Part shown: positions 8,198-17,317 of the stretch, piece by piece
Layout: the number at the start of each line of letters is the position of its first letter
Position numbering within the stretch: position 1 is the stretch's first letter
NCBI RefSeq assembly: GCF_019977235.1
Contig: NZ_AP024646.1
Span: 3,286,001-3,350,000 of the forward strand
Source: Arthrobacter sp. StoSoilB5
GTDB taxonomy: Bacteria; Actinomycetota; Actinomycetes; Actinomycetales; Micrococcaceae
Length of the DNA stretch: 64,000 nt
Direction: 5' to 3'
Notes under the pieces: generated by a model
The model's database searches: none
What the model saw: the letters and a program-made list of their open reading frames with translations, nothing else
What the model was told of the DNA's origin: nothing
Position numbers and translations under genes: made by a program

Positions 8198-11100
8198 TCA
8201 GCTTCCGAGGCCGGTGATGGCAAGGTTCCTGGAGATACCGTCAAGGGGCCCTGAGTGGGTGAATTCCGGAGGAAGCCCGACGCCGGGTGGCAGGACTTCT
8301 GCGTACGGCAGGGTCTCGGGGCGGCCAAGGTCCCAGGCCTTGCTTGCGCTTAGGCTGATTCCCTTGGGACCAGTTCGTCGCGTGGTTCCTCGAATCAGCA
8401 GCAGGCGGGTACCAAACAGGAGCGGACCCGATTCTTCCTGCGCTTCATGGAAGAAGACTGTGTCCACGCAGCCTGTACCGTCGTCGATGCTGATGAACAC
8501 TACGCGGCGCCCCCCACGCATGGGAGGTGTCTGAGTTGCGATCCGGACGCCTGCCACCAGTACCTCGGTGCCGTTGCGAAGACCCAGGAGCTTATCCGCC
8601 GTGGTGACACCAAGCTTGTCCAGCAATGGCCTATGGCTTTCCATGAGATGCTCGCTCACATCCACAGCCATGAGATCAAGTTCTGCCCGCACGTTGTCCA
8701 CCATGCTGGGCTCAGGTAGTCCAGCAGCAATATTCCGCAACTCCACATCACCAAGGGGCAAGGATAACTGCCCTTCAATGACGTCGTTGGCCTTCTTGGA
8801 GGGACTGGTCTGGAGAGCCTGCAAGTGCTGCACCAAATCGGCGCGGTTTGCTGTTCCTCCAGCATCCCGGTGCAGGGCGTCGAAGGCCCCGAGTTGAGCG
8901 AGCCTCTTGATATTCGGCTTGCTCACCCTGGCCCTGGCCCTGAGGTCGGCGAGGGAATCGTAGGGTTGCCCAGCCACGATCCGCTTAAGCTCCGCTCCCG
9001 AGAGGCCGTATATTCCGTTCAGGCTCAAGCGAATGCCAAGCCTGCCGGAGTCCTGGCCTTCCTGGATTCTTTCCACCCTGTATTCAGCCTGGCTGCGGTT
9101 AATATCCAAGGGCAGGATGGGAATGCCCAAACGGCGGGCCTCAGCAACCAGCAGGCGTTTGGGGTACATCCCGGGGTCGTGCTCCCAAAGCCCCGCCAGG
9201 AACGCTTCAGGGTGGTGGGTTTTCAGCCACGCCGATTGATAGGTGGGCACTGCAAAGGCAGCTCCATGGGCTTTACAGAAACCAAAGCTGCCAAAGGCCT
9301 TGAGGGTTCCCCACACTTTGTCCACGACGTCAGGTGAGTATCTCTTGATCGCTTCCCGGCGGAAGTACTTCTCCACTTCCGGTTCGTGGATCTCGTCACC
9401 CAAGGCCCGGCGAAACTCGTCTGCCCTGTCCAAACCGCACCCTGTCATGACGTGGAAGGTCTTCAGGATCTGCTCATGGAAAACAGTGACGCCATGGGTT
9501 TCCTGCAAGACGGGCTTCAGGTCCGGGTGGGGGTACACCTCAGGCGCGAAGCCATGCCGGTGCTCCAGGAACGGACGGACCATGTCCGACTTCATGGGCC
9601 CAGGCCGGAACAAGGAAATATCGATAATGAGGTCATTGAATTCCCGCGGTGCCATCTTCCCAATCAGCTCACGCTGGCCAGGAGACTCAATCTGGAAACA
9701 GCCCAACGTATGCGTACTGCGAATCAACTCATAAGTGGGCTCGTCGTCGAATGGCACTGCATTGAGGTCAATCCGCCCGTCCTCCGCAATATAGTCCGGA
9801 CCTGTGCTTCCCGGCTCCACAGGATGGCGGCCCGCCGCCACTACCTCTGCCTTGGAAGGGTGCAGGCGGATAACCTCCCGCACCGCAAACGCCATGGCAC
9901 TTTGCATCCGCACACCCAGGACATCCAGTTTGAGCATTCCCATGGGATCCATGTCGTGTTTGTCGAACTGGCTCATGGGTAGCCCCAAACCGCTGGGCTG
10001 CACCGGTGTTCTGTCCAGGAGCGTGGCGTCCCCCAGGATCACCCCGCAGGGGTGCATGGAAATGTGCCGTGGAAGGCGATCCAACCTTTCAGTGAGATCC
10101 ACCAGCAGGTCCAGCTGCTGGTTTTCCTCCATGCCTCCCGGCCCTCCGCGTCCAGACTCCACACGCCCGGCAAACTCACGGAGTTCAGGCTTTTCAACCA
10201 ACGCTTCCCTGAATTTGCGGGCTGAGAACCGCCACAACTGCTTGGCGATTTCGCCGATTTCAGCCTCGTCCATGCCAAGAGCCATGCCGGCGTCCCGGAC
10301 AGCACCGCGGGCGCGGTAACCGTTTTGCATACTCATCAGGGTCACCCGTTCCGCTCCGAAACGCTCGAAGATCTTCCGGTAGACGTTGTGCCGTTCGGCG
10401 CTTTCGACGTCGATGTCAATATCAGGAAGGGTTGACCGGCGCCCCGAGAGGAATCGTTCAAAAATGAGGTCATGCCGGATCGGATCAACTTGGCTGATGT
10501 CGATCAGGTAGTTAACCAAGCTCGAGGCCCCGGAGCCCCTGGCAGCCACCCGGACGCCCATTTCAATGATCATCCGGGACACTTCGGCCACTGTGAGGAA
10601 GTAGGAGGCAAAACCAAGCTTGCCGATGATTCCGAGCTCATGTTCCAACCGCGAGCGCATCTGCCCTTCCGCATCGCCTTTGATGCCTGGGAAGCGCCGG
10701 GTGATTCCTGCCTCGCACCGTTGGATGAGTTCCACCATGGGGTCACGATCGATGCCAATGATGGAGGCTTCAGGGACAACGGGCTTCTTCCATCCCATGT
10801 CCAGGATGGGATCGATGCGGCATTTATCGGCGAGCGCTTCTGTGTTGGAGAGCAGTTTGTTCAGCCCGGCTGCTCCTTGCCCTGCCGCGCCCATGATCTC
10901 TTTACCGAGTTGGAGCATTTGTTGGGCGTTCTTCAACCAGCCCTGCCCTGTTGGTTGTAGTGGACCTGTTGGTTGTAGTTGACCTGCTGGCTGGAGCAGG
11001 GGGGCTGCGGAAAGTTCGGGGAGGGATTTTAGTGTGCGGGCGGAGTCCAGGACGTCCGCGGTTGGGGCGCCATCCTGGGCGCAGTAGCGAACGGCGTTGC

Positions 11101-11749
11101 TGAGGATGGCGGGGATGTTGTATTCAAGGGCGAGCTTGAGCATGCGCACAGCGTGGGCTGTGCTGAGGGGTTCTCCAGGGGCGCTCAGGTGGGATACGGC
11201 CTCGGCAACGATAGTCCCGGGCGGCATGGCGTCAATCCATTGTTTGAAGAGTGTCCGGGGCCGAAGATATTTCCGCCCTCCCATGGCACGACCCACATCG
11301 GAGTCTGGTCCTATGAGGACGGTAAGCACGGGTTTGAGGGTTTTTGGGTCCAGTGTCCTCGATGCGAGTTCTGCCCTTGTTACGGCGACGGGCACCACTC
11401 CCCCGGCCTTGCCGGAGGTGCGGGCATGGGCGTCGGAGACGAGGCGGCAGAGGGCGCGGTAGCCGGCGCCGTTGTTGTTGCCGTGGGCGAGTACGACGAC
11501 GCGGCCCGCAACTTGGGTGCGGTGGTCGCCGTCGTCGTCGAAGATGGCGAGGTCCACTCCGATGATGGGGTCGATGCCGGCGTCCATGCATGCTTTGAGG
11601 TGTTTGATGATGCCGTACAAGCCGTCCCTGTCTGTACAGGCGAGAGCTGTTGCGCCGTCTGCTGCTGCGGACTGGGCAAGTTCGTCTGGCCAGGAAACGC
11701 CGTAATGGGCGCTGAAGGCTGTGGAGACGTGCAGGTGTGTGAAGTTCAA
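8198..11749 (-). CDS. dnaE2: Error-prone DNA polymerase III alpha subunit DnaE2
   Basis: 1183 residues. It begins with the PHP domain (NFTHLHVSTAFSAHYG), followed by the Pol III catalytic core with PDIDIDVESAERHNVYRK, which carries the catalytic Asp pair, and helix-hairpin-helix and OB-fold regions near the end. DnaE2 does translesion synthesis as part of the SOS mutasome. It is shorter and more divergent than replicative DnaE1. A LexA-type box lies upstream of the preceding DUF6504 gene, 3 bases away, so both are one SOS-induced unit. Between the PHP domain and the core there is a small QPTG-type repeat (10949-11002) made of three 18-base units. Confidence 0.93.
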   Translation of the reverse strand: MNFTHLHVSTAFSAHYGVSWPDELAQSAAADGATALACTDRDGLYGIIKHLKACMDAGIDPIIGVDLAIFDDDGDHRTQVAGRVVVLAHGNNNGAGYRALCRLVSDAHARTSGKAGGVVPVAVTRAELASRTLDPKTLKPVLTVLIGPDSDVGRAMGGRKYLRPRTLFKQWIDAMPPGTIVAEAVSHLSAPGEPLSTAHAVRMLKLALEYNIPAILSNAVRYCAQDGAPTADVLDSARTLKSLPELSAAPLLQPAGQLQPTGPLQPTGQGWLKNAQQMLQLGKEIMGAAGQGAAGLNKLLSNTEALADKCRIDPILDMGWKKPVVPEASIIGIDRDPMVELIQRCEAGITRRFPGIKGDAEGQMRSRLEHELGIIGKLGFASYFLTVAEVSRMIIEMGVRVAARGSGASSLVNYLIDISQVDPIRHDLIFERFLSGRRSTLPDIDIDVESAERHNVYRKIFERFGAERVTLMSMQNGYRARGAVRDAGMALGMDEAEIGEIAKQLWRFSARKFREALVEKPELREFAGRVESGRGGPGGMEENQQLDLLVDLTERLDRLPRHISMHPCGVILGDATLLDRTPVQPSGLGLPMSQFDKHDMDPMGMLKLDVLGVRMQSAMAFAVREVIRLHPSKAEVVAAGRHPVEPGSTGPDYIAEDGRIDLNAVPFDDEPTYELIRSTHTLGCFQIESPGQRELIGKMAPREFNDLIIDISLFRPGPMKSDMVRPFLEHRHGFAPEVYPHPDLKPVLQETHGVTVFHEQILKTFHVMTGCGLDRADEFRRALGDEIHEPEVEKYFRREAIKRYSPDVVDKVWGTLKAFGSFGFCKAHGAAFAVPTYQSAWLKTHHPEAFLAGLWEHDPGMYPKRLLVAEARRLGIPILPLDINRSQAEYRVERIQEGQDSGRLGIRLSLNGIYGLSGAELKRIVAGQPYDSLADLRARARVSKPNIKRLAQLGAFDALHRDAGGTANRADLVQHLQALQTSPSKKANDVIEGQLSLPLGDVELRNIAAGLPEPSMVDNVRAELDLMAVDVSEHLMESHRPLLDKLGVTTADKLLGLRNGTEVLVAGVRIATQTPPMRGGRRVVFISIDDGTGCVDTVFFHEAQEESGPLLFGTRLLLIRGTTRRTGPKGISLSASKAWDLGRPETLPYAEVLPPGVGLPPEFTHSGPLDGISRNLAITGLGS
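10949..11002. repeat. Three imperfect 18-bp tandem units inside dnaE2
   Basis: The units start with CCTG(T/C)TGG(T/C)TG and differ at a few positions. They encode a LQPTG/LQPAG repeat in a low-conservation linker after the PHP domain and keep the reading frame. Confidence 0.7.
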
Positions 11750-11752
11750 GGT

Positions 11753-12097
11753 TCAGGCGGCTTCGTCTGGTTCGACTGCCCGGGCCGGTGCGGCGTCGTG
11801 GATGCGAAGGAGCCGCCAGCGGCCGCTGGCGAGATGCCGGACGAGGTCAAGGGTTATGGCCTTGCCGGATTGCCCTTCATCCTGTGGGCGCTGGAGTTGG
11901 ACCCGCCAGATTTCGTGGTCTACCAAGCCTGCGCCGCTTCCTAGAGGGGCCCTGCTTTCTTCCACCCACCATTGGCGCCGCTCGTACCACCGGATGGGTT
12001 CGTTGGTGACGACGTAGTGGATTCCTTTCCACTGGATTGCTTGTGGCCTTCCCGTTTCCGTGCAGATGACGTCCACGGACTCACTGAAAAGCCCCAT
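11753..12097 (-). CDS. DUF6504 family protein, SOS operon partner of dnaE2
   Basis: 114 residues from the ATG at 12097; the longer frame upstream is ignored because the LexA box and promoter lie there. The pattern IQWKGIHYVV..EPIRWYERRQWW..VDHEIWRVQLQ..WRLLRIHD is typical of DUF6504, a small domain found with imuB and dnaE2 genes in Actinobacteria. Its biochemical role is unknown; association with the ImuB/DnaE2 mutasome is inferred from gene context. In many relatives an imuB-type Y-family polymerase precedes it; here the gene directly upstream is a FAD monooxygenase instead. Confidence 0.8.
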   Translation of the reverse strand: MGLFSESVDVICTETGRPQAIQWKGIHYVVTNEPIRWYERRQWWVEESRAPLGSGAGLVDHEIWRVQLQRPQDEGQSGKAITLDLVRHLASGRWRLLRIHDAAPARAVEPDEAA

Positions 12098-12147
12098 ATC
12101 CACACTCCTTGCCTGGGGGCATCGCCCTGGATCAGCAAAATCGCTAT

Positions 12148-12163
12148 TCGAATGTATGTTCGA
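12148..12163 (-). promoter_or_regulatory. LexA (SOS) box upstream of DUF6504-dnaE2
   Basis: The 16-mer read on the minus strand is TCGAACATACATTCGA, differing at one position from the symmetrical actinobacterial consensus TCGAAC-N4-GTTCGA. It lies 50 bases before the DUF6504 start, fitting repression of the error-prone polymerase operon by LexA. Confidence 0.88.
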
Positions 12164-12197
12164 ATATATCCAGTTTACGTCGCTCCCCCGACAAAAC

Positions 12198-13253
12198 CTA
12201 CTGGGAAGTTTTGCTCCCTGGGGACGCCTTGGACTTCCGCCTGGCAGTAAGTTCGAGCAACTTGTCACGCAGGGGTTGGGCACTCTCTGCGAGCGCGACG
12301 CGCATCATCAGGGATGACCCGAGGCGGAATTGCTGGGTCCGAAGCACACGTTGACGGTTGTAGGCAGTGAGGGCCTGGTCCAGGGGCATGGTATTGACCA
12401 GCTTTCCCAGGGTGACGGCGTCTATCAGCGATTCGCAGGCGCCCCGCCCAAGGTTGGGCGCCATGGCGTGGGCCGCGTCTCCGATGAGGACAACATTGCC
12501 CCGCGAATAGCGCCATAGCGGCGGGGTGGTCCAAATGCGTTGTGCCAATGACGTTTCGGGCGTCGCCGTATTCAGGACATGCTGGATGCCCGTCGCGTGC
12601 TTGGAGTAGCGGCGTCGTGCCAAATCAAGGGCGTCGCCGACGTCGATTCCTTCAGGTCCCATGCCGCTGCGGAAGGACGCGTACCAGTTGGTTCCGCCGC
12701 TTGATGGGCCGATGCCAAAGAGATCCCCGCGCCCCCAGTACTCACCTATGCTTTCGCTGCCCGGGTCTTCTGGAATGACGCCCCGAACGGCGAGGTAAGG
12801 GGTCAGCTTGGCGGCACACCCCTGGCCCCACACGGAGCGCCGCACCATGCTGTGCACCCCATCCGCCGCTACTGCCAGGTAGGAGTCGCCTGGAACCGCG
12901 TCCACCTTTCCGTTTCGCCTCTGGACCGTCGGGGGCACGGCGGAGTCGAGGAACCGCAGGAGCGTATGCCTGGCGACCCCCACAAGGTTCTGCCCCTCCA
13001 CGCTTATCCACGGAGTGCCTGCGGAGCTCCTGAGTGCACCGCCTTTGATGAGGGGGCTGTTTTCCCGGATGGCGCCAAGGATGCCCAACGAAGCCAGGGC
13101 TTCCTGGGCCTCGGGCCACATGGCCAGGGTTGTTCCCACCGCTGGGAGGTCAGCCCGCTGTTCGTGCACAGTGACGTGGAACTGGCTGGGATCAAGGGTT
13201 CCTGCAAGGGCGAGGCCCGCTATGCCCCCACCGACGATATCCACCTTTTTCAT
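12198..13253 (-). CDS. FAD-dependent monooxygenase (aromatic hydroxylase type)
   Basis: 351 residues. The Rossmann motif GGGIAGL is at residues 8-14, the DG motif appears in AADGVHSMVRR, and the second FAD motif GDAAHAMAPNLGRGACESLIDA is near residue 255. These three define group A flavoprotein monooxygenases such as the salicylate and p-hydroxybenzoate hydroxylase families. It diverges from a TetR regulator with a perfect inverted repeat in between, so it is probably repressed until a ligand appears. The substrate cannot be read from the sequence; antibiotic-inactivating members share the same arrangement. Confidence 0.85.
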   Translation of the reverse strand: MKKVDIVGGGIAGLALAGTLDPSQFHVTVHEQRADLPAVGTTLAMWPEAQEALASLGILGAIRENSPLIKGGALRSSAGTPWISVEGQNLVGVARHTLLRFLDSAVPPTVQRRNGKVDAVPGDSYLAVAADGVHSMVRRSVWGQGCAAKLTPYLAVRGVIPEDPGSESIGEYWGRGDLFGIGPSSGGTNWYASFRSGMGPEGIDVGDALDLARRRYSKHATGIQHVLNTATPETSLAQRIWTTPPLWRYSRGNVVLIGDAAHAMAPNLGRGACESLIDAVTLGKLVNTMPLDQALTAYNRQRVLRTQQFRLGSSLMMRVALAESAQPLRDKLLELTARRKSKASPGSKTSQ

Positions 13254-13266
13254 GCCGCCACTCTAC

Positions 13267-13282
13267 TACTACATTTGTAGTA
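13267..13282. promoter_or_regulatory. Perfect inverted repeat, likely TetR operator
   Basis: TACTACA-TT-TGTAGTA lies between the divergent starts of the FAD monooxygenase (13253) and the TetR gene (13312). Position and symmetry fit an operator controlling both directions; binding is inferred. Confidence 0.65.
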
Positions 13283-13311
13283 ATTGGGAGGTTAAAGGCT
13301 AGACTTTCGCC

Positions 13312-13851
13312 ATGCCGGACAGACGAACCAGCCTTGCCGACGCGGCCCTCGCCGTGGTGGCTGCCAAAGGCCTCAAGGGACTCACCCATCGGGCCGTTGA
13401 CGCCGAAGCGGGCGTCGCCGTCGGAACTACTTCCAATTACTTCCGCAACCGTGCCGCTTTGGTAGCTGCCGCCGTCGACCGCGTTGAAGAACGCGATTCG
13501 CTCCTGCTGCAGCAGCAGGGCGGATCCGAAATCCCGACGTCGGTAGCCGTCCTGGCGGAACAGCTCGCCGGGGCACTGCTCGCGCTGGCAAAAAACCACG
13601 CTGAACTGACCAGGGCACGATTCGCCTTTGCCTTGGACCAGCCCGACGTTGTGGCCGCCGGGCACCAAAGAATGCTTTCAGCCCTTGAACAGATGCTGGG
13701 TTCCATGGGAATGACTGACGCAAGGGCCCGCGCTGAAGCGGTATCGGACTACGGTGACGGGTTGGCCATGCACCTCCTGACTGCCCGCCGCGGACAGGAC
13801 ATGGACCGATCCACCGTTGCGGCCAACGTTCGCCGCCTCTTGGAGGGATGA
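13312..13851 (+). CDS. TetR-family transcriptional regulator
   Basis: 179 residues. The N-terminal helix-turn-helix is seen in LADAALAVVAAKGLKGLTHRAVDAEAGVAVGTTSNYFRNRAALV, with the SNYFRNR recognition-helix end typical of TetR proteins. The C-terminal ligand domain is unassigned. It is divergent from the FAD monooxygenase and the intervening palindrome is the likely operator, so it is inferred to repress itself and that enzyme. Confidence 0.88.
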   Translation: MPDRRTSLADAALAVVAAKGLKGLTHRAVDAEAGVAVGTTSNYFRNRAALVAAAVDRVEERDSLLLQQQGGSEIPTSVAVLAEQLAGALLALAKNHAELTRARFAFALDQPDVVAAGHQRMLSALEQMLGSMGMTDARARAEAVSDYGDGLAMHLLTARRGQDMDRSTVAANVRRLLEG

Positions 13852-13897
13852 GGGCAAAGGGGTGGACGCGGGCGGGTCCACAGAGCAGGATTGTGGC

Positions 13898-14287
13898 ATG
13901 AGTACCAATGACGCACTCCTGAAGCAGGTCAGCATCTCCGCCGACGATGACAACCTCGTTGCTCGATTCGAAATCGAAGGCAACATACCGGGCTCCGGCG
14001 CCTACGTCGTGGGCCTTGTTGCCGCAAGCGAGGACTATTCCTCCCAGCGCAGGCTGGGCATTGAGTTCATGAACGGAGAAGCGATCTCGTTTTACTCCTT
14101 CAACCATTCACTCAGTGCCGAGGAAAACTACGACATCAAGGGCGTGGAACACTCCGGCAACGTGATCACGGGAAACTTCCCGATGTCGGCCATACATGGA
14201 CTGAGTAAAGGCCACGTCATGACAGCCTTCAGCGAGGCGGACGGGCGCGAGTTCCAGGCCGGCGTGCCGGTCACGGAATCGCTCTAG
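13898..14287 (+). CDS. Hypothetical protein
   Basis: 129 residues from the ATG at 13898 (MSTNDALLKQV); an in-frame longer version overlaps the TetR stop and looks artificial. It is acidic, has no signal peptide or membrane segment, and shows alternating beta-like stretches (ARFEIEGNIPGSGAYVVGLV, IEFMNGEAISFYSF). I do not recognise the family. Its stop at 14287 directly abuts the end of the convergent yedK. Confidence 0.65.
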   Translation: MSTNDALLKQVSISADDDNLVARFEIEGNIPGSGAYVVGLVAASEDYSSQRRLGIEFMNGEAISFYSFNHSLSAEENYDIKGVEHSGNVITGNFPMSAIHGLSKGHVMTAFSEADGREFQAGVPVTESL

Positions 14288-15052
14288 CTAGAAAAGGCCC
14301 TCCACCGGTTCGATGAGTTCCGGTGAGTTGTTCCGGACATTTCCGACCGCTGCCCCGACGGCGTCGAGCGTCCAGTCAGCAGCGGCATCGTGCGCCCTTG
14401 AGCGCACCATGTCCACCAAACCGGCCGCATCGTCCTGCCGTGGATCCAGCCAGGCTTCCATGGTGTCCCGGCTCATGGGCAGGGGAACCCGGTCATGCAA
14501 AGCGGTCAGCTCGTCAAAGACGGAAGCGCTGCGCCGTGTACGGGCCGATTCGGACGTGGGCGTATCGGCCGTGATGATGGACATGGACAGCAGCCAACGG
14601 GCGGGGTCGTCATTGGACATCGACTGGTCCCGCCACCACTCATAAAGGCCGGCGAAGACCAGCCCTTCGCCGTTTGCCGGATGCACGTAATAGGGCTGCT
14701 TGCTTTTGCCTTCGCCCTTCTTCCACTCGTAATAGCCATCGGCAGGAACAGCGCATCGCCTGGCCACGGCGGCCTTTCGGAAGGACGGCTTCTCCAGGAG
14801 AGTTTCACTGCGGGCATTGATGAGGCGCGCGCCGCCTTTGGGATCTTTGGCCCATGAGGGAACCAACCCCCAGCGCGCAACATGCAGCTGCCGTTTCAAT
14901 CCATCGTCCACGAGCCTTTCCAGCACAATCGGAACAGCATCCGTTGGAGCCACATTCCACGATTTTTCGAGGGCGATCTCATTTTCAAGCTCGGCATCAA
15001 AGTCGGCCAGCAGATCCCCCACGGCACGGGCCATTACATAACGTCCACACAT
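14288..15052 (-). CDS. yedK: SOS response-associated peptidase YedK / HMCES-type abasic-site DNA-protein crosslinker
   Basis: 254 residues starting MCGRY, so Cys2 is exposed after Met removal and can form the thiazolidine crosslink with abasic DNA. The family blocks SWNVAPTDAVPIV, RWGLVPSWAKDP, INARSETL, and RCAVPADGYYEWKK are all present, and the His near ALHDRVPLPM completes the active site. The protein shields abasic sites in single-stranded DNA. Its position some 2 kb from the SOS-controlled dnaE2 is suggestive, but I saw no LexA box directly before it. Confidence 0.92.
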   Translation of the reverse strand: MCGRYVMARAVGDLLADFDAELENEIALEKSWNVAPTDAVPIVLERLVDDGLKRQLHVARWGLVPSWAKDPKGGARLINARSETLLEKPSFRKAAVARRCAVPADGYYEWKKGEGKSKQPYYVHPANGEGLVFAGLYEWWRDQSMSNDDPARWLLSMSIITADTPTSESARTRRSASVFDELTALHDRVPLPMSRDTMEAWLDPRQDDAAGLVDMVRSRAHDAAADWTLDAVGAAVGNVRNNSPELIEPVEGLF

Positions 15053-15200
15053 GGGAACAGTCTGCCGCGTGGTTCAAGGACACACCAGTCCGGAATGTGA
15101 CGTAACCCCGCTTCCCGGCCTCAGGGGAATTATTGGGCTGCGGGTTACGGTTGATACCAACGAACCACCCGTGAAAACGACCCAAACTGAGGAGAGCTCT

Positions 15201-15458
15201 GTGGATTTCACTCCCGACTCCGGCACCATCACCATGTTCTCGACCACCTGGTGCGGCTACTGCAACCGCCTGAAGAAGCAGCTGGACGCCAAAGGCATCG
15301 GCTACACCGAGATCAACATCGAAGAAGTGGATGGCACGGCCGAACTCGTCGAGCAGCTCAACGGAGGCAACCGCACCGTCCCCACCGTCCTCTTCCCGGA
15401 TGGAACCGCAGCAACCAACCCTTCTGCTTCGGAAGTTGAAAGCCGGCTCGCCGCCTAA
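15201..15458 (+). CDS. mrx1: Mycoredoxin (glutaredoxin-like, mycothiol-dependent)
   Basis: 85 residues from the GTG at 15201, which follows GAGGAG at good spacing. The active site WCGYC lies near residue 17 and the TVPTV cis-Pro motif near residue 58, with the length of mycobacterial mycoredoxin-1. It reduces mycothiol mixed disulphides on proteins. It is followed by the mycothiol-dependent formaldehyde dehydrogenase, so two mycothiol enzymes sit side by side. Confidence 0.88.
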   Translation: MDFTPDSGTITMFSTTWCGYCNRLKKQLDAKGIGYTEINIEEVDGTAELVEQLNGGNRTVPTVLFPDGTAATNPSASEVESRLAA

Positions 15459-15596
15459 GCTGCGCCTGAAGCCTCGCTGGGTCCGCACGGAACAATCCCC
15501 GCACTGTCTGCCACCTGTGATAGACAGAATGGGAATCCGTAGCGGGCCCAGCTGTCTTAAGCCGGCCCGCTCTCCGCGAGTCCGAAGGGAACATTA

Positions 15597-16682
15597 ATGG
15601 TCCATGCAGTCAAAGGTGTCGTCGTGCGTTCCAAAGGCGCACCCGCCACCCTCGAAACAATCCTGGTTCCCGAACCCGGCCCCGGCGAAGCCCTCGTCGA
15701 CATCCTTACCAGCGGTGTTTGCCACACCGACCTCCACTACAAGCTCGGTGGCATCAGCGACGACTTCCCGTTCCTGCTGGGCCACGAAGCCACCGGCGTA
15801 GTCAGCGCAGTCGGCCCCGACGTCACCGACATCACTCCGGGCGACCGCGTCGTCCTCAACTGGCGTGCCGTCTGCGGCAACTGCCGCGCCTGCAACCGCG
15901 GCCAGGCCCAGTACTGCTTCAACACGCATAACGCCACCCAAAAGATGACACTCGAAGACGGCACCGAGCTTTCGCCTGCACTGGGAATCGGCGCCTTCAT
16001 CGAAAAGACCCTGGTCGCCGCCGGGCAGTGCACCAAAGTAGACCCCGACGCCGATGCCGCCGCCGTAGGGCTGCTCGGCTGCGGCGTCATGGCAGGCTTG
16101 GGCGCTGCCCTCAACACTGGCGGCGTCAAACGCGGCGATTCGGTTGCCGTCATTGGCTGCGGCGGCGTCGGCGTGGCAGCAATCGCCGGAGCCGCACTCG
16201 CAGGCGCAACCACCATCATCGCCGTCGACATCGACGCCAAGAAGCTTCAGCGCGCCAAGGACCTGGGTGCCACACACACCGTCGACTCCTCAGCCGGGGA
16301 TCCCGTGGAAGAAATCCGTGCGCTCACCGGCGGCTTCGGGGCAGACGTGGTGATTGACGCCGTCGGACGTCCCGAAACCTACAAGCAGGCTTTCTACGCC
16401 CGCGACCTCGCAGGAACGGTCGTCCTGGTGGGCGTTCCCACACCGGAAATGACCCTTGAACTGCCTCTCCTCGATGTCTTCGGACGCGGTGGATCACTCA
16501 AGTCGTCCTGGTACGGGGACTGCCTGCCCTCACGCGATTTCCCCATGCTCGTGGACCTCTACAAGCAGGGCAAACTGGACCTCGATGCTTTCGTCACCGA
16601 ACGAATTACCATCGACCAAGTTGAAGAGGCATTCGACAAGATGCACCACGGAGCCGTCCTGCGATCGGTGGTCGAGCTGTGA
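15597..16682 (+). CDS. mscR: S-(hydroxymethyl)mycothiol dehydrogenase
   Basis: 361 residues of the zinc-dependent medium-chain dehydrogenase family. The catalytic zinc block is [13 protein letters not shown] with GHEATGVV; the structural zinc Cys cluster is [15 protein letters not shown]; the NAD fold is [12 protein letters not shown] followed by an acidic AVDID. The sequence follows the mycothiol formaldehyde dehydrogenase (MscR/AdhE2) closely: it oxidises S-hydroxymethylmycothiol to S-formylmycothiol using NAD. The ATG follows GAAGGGA. The next gene, a metallo-beta-lactamase-fold protein, overlaps its stop by 4 bases and is its usual partner. Confidence 0.93.
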   Translation: MVHAVKGVVVRSKGAPATLETILVPEPGPGEALVDILTSGVCHTDLHYKLGGISDDFPFLLGHEATGVVSAVGPDVTDITPGDRVVLNWRAVCGNCRACNRGQAQYCFNTHNATQKMTLEDGTELSPALGIGAFIEKTLVAAGQCTKVDPDADAAAVGLLGCGVMAGLGAALNTGGVKRGDSVAVIGCGGVGVAAIAGAALAGATTIIAVDIDAKKLQRAKDLGATHTVDSSAGDPVEEIRALTGGFGADVVIDAVGRPETYKQAFYARDLAGTVVLVGVPTPEMTLELPLLDVFGRGGSLKSSWYGDCLPSRDFPMLVDLYKQGKLDLDAFVTERITIDQVEEAFDKMHHGAVLRSVVEL

Positions 16683-17317
16683 CTGAATCCACCATCACTA
16701 TCGATCGCGTCGTAACCTCGGGGACATTCTCCCTGGACGGCGGGACGTGGGACGTTGACAACAACGTCTGGATCATTGGCGACGACACCGAATGCATCGT
16801 CATCGACCCCGCCCACAACCCTGCAGCCGTCCTGGAGGCAGTGAACGGGCGCACAGTAAAAGCCATCCTGCTGACCCATGGCCATGACGACCACATCAGC
16901 TCGGCCGGAGCATTCTGGGAACTCGTCAAGGCACCCATCCACCTGCACCAGGACGACTGGATGCTGTGGCGCGCGGTCTTCCCCGAGGTGGATCCTGACG
17001 ACTCGATCGTGGACGGCGAGGAATTCAAGGTTGCCGGCGCCACCTTGAAAGCGATCCACACTCCGGGGCACTCGCCCGGCTCGGTGTGCTTCTACCTGCC
17101 TACGGAGGGGACACTCTTCAGCGGAGACACACTCTTCCAAGGCGGCCCCGGCGCTACGGGACGCTCCTACAGCGATTTCCCCACCATTATCGATTCCATC
17201 CGTACGCGGATCCTGTCACTGCCTCCGGAAACGGTAGTTCTCACAGGTCACGGAGACTCCACCACGATCGGCGCAGAGTTGCCACATCTGGATGAGTGGA
17301 TCGCACGCGGCCACTAA
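16679..17317 (+). CDS. Metallo-beta-lactamase-fold hydrolase, partner of mscR
   Basis: 212 residues. The metal motif THGHDDH near residue 62, [12 protein letters not shown] and SGDTLFQGG are the classical glyoxalase II-like ligands. Because its start overlaps the stop of mscR by 4 bases, it probably works in the same pathway, as the S-formylmycothiol or related mycothiol thioester hydrolase; this is inferred from the conserved pairing also found in mycobacteria. It is convergent with the molybdopterin oxidoreductase, overlapping its stop by 4 bases. Confidence 0.88.
   Translation: MTESTITIDRVVTSGTFSLDGGTWDVDNNVWIIGDDTECIVIDPAHNPAAVLEAVNGRTVKAILLTHGHDDHISSAGAFWELVKAPIHLHQDDWMLWRAVFPEVDPDDSIVDGEEFKVAGATLKAIHTPGHSPGSVCFYLPTEGTLFSGDTLFQGGPGATGRSYSDFPTIIDSIRTRILSLPPETVVLTGHGDSTTIGAELPHLDEWIARGH

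Noticed and set aside
8170..8215. Second copy of ATCAGCTTCCG next to the dnaE2 stop
   Set aside because: Only about 11 bases repeat with differing flanks; likely chance, unlike the 26-bp perfect duplication at pdxS.
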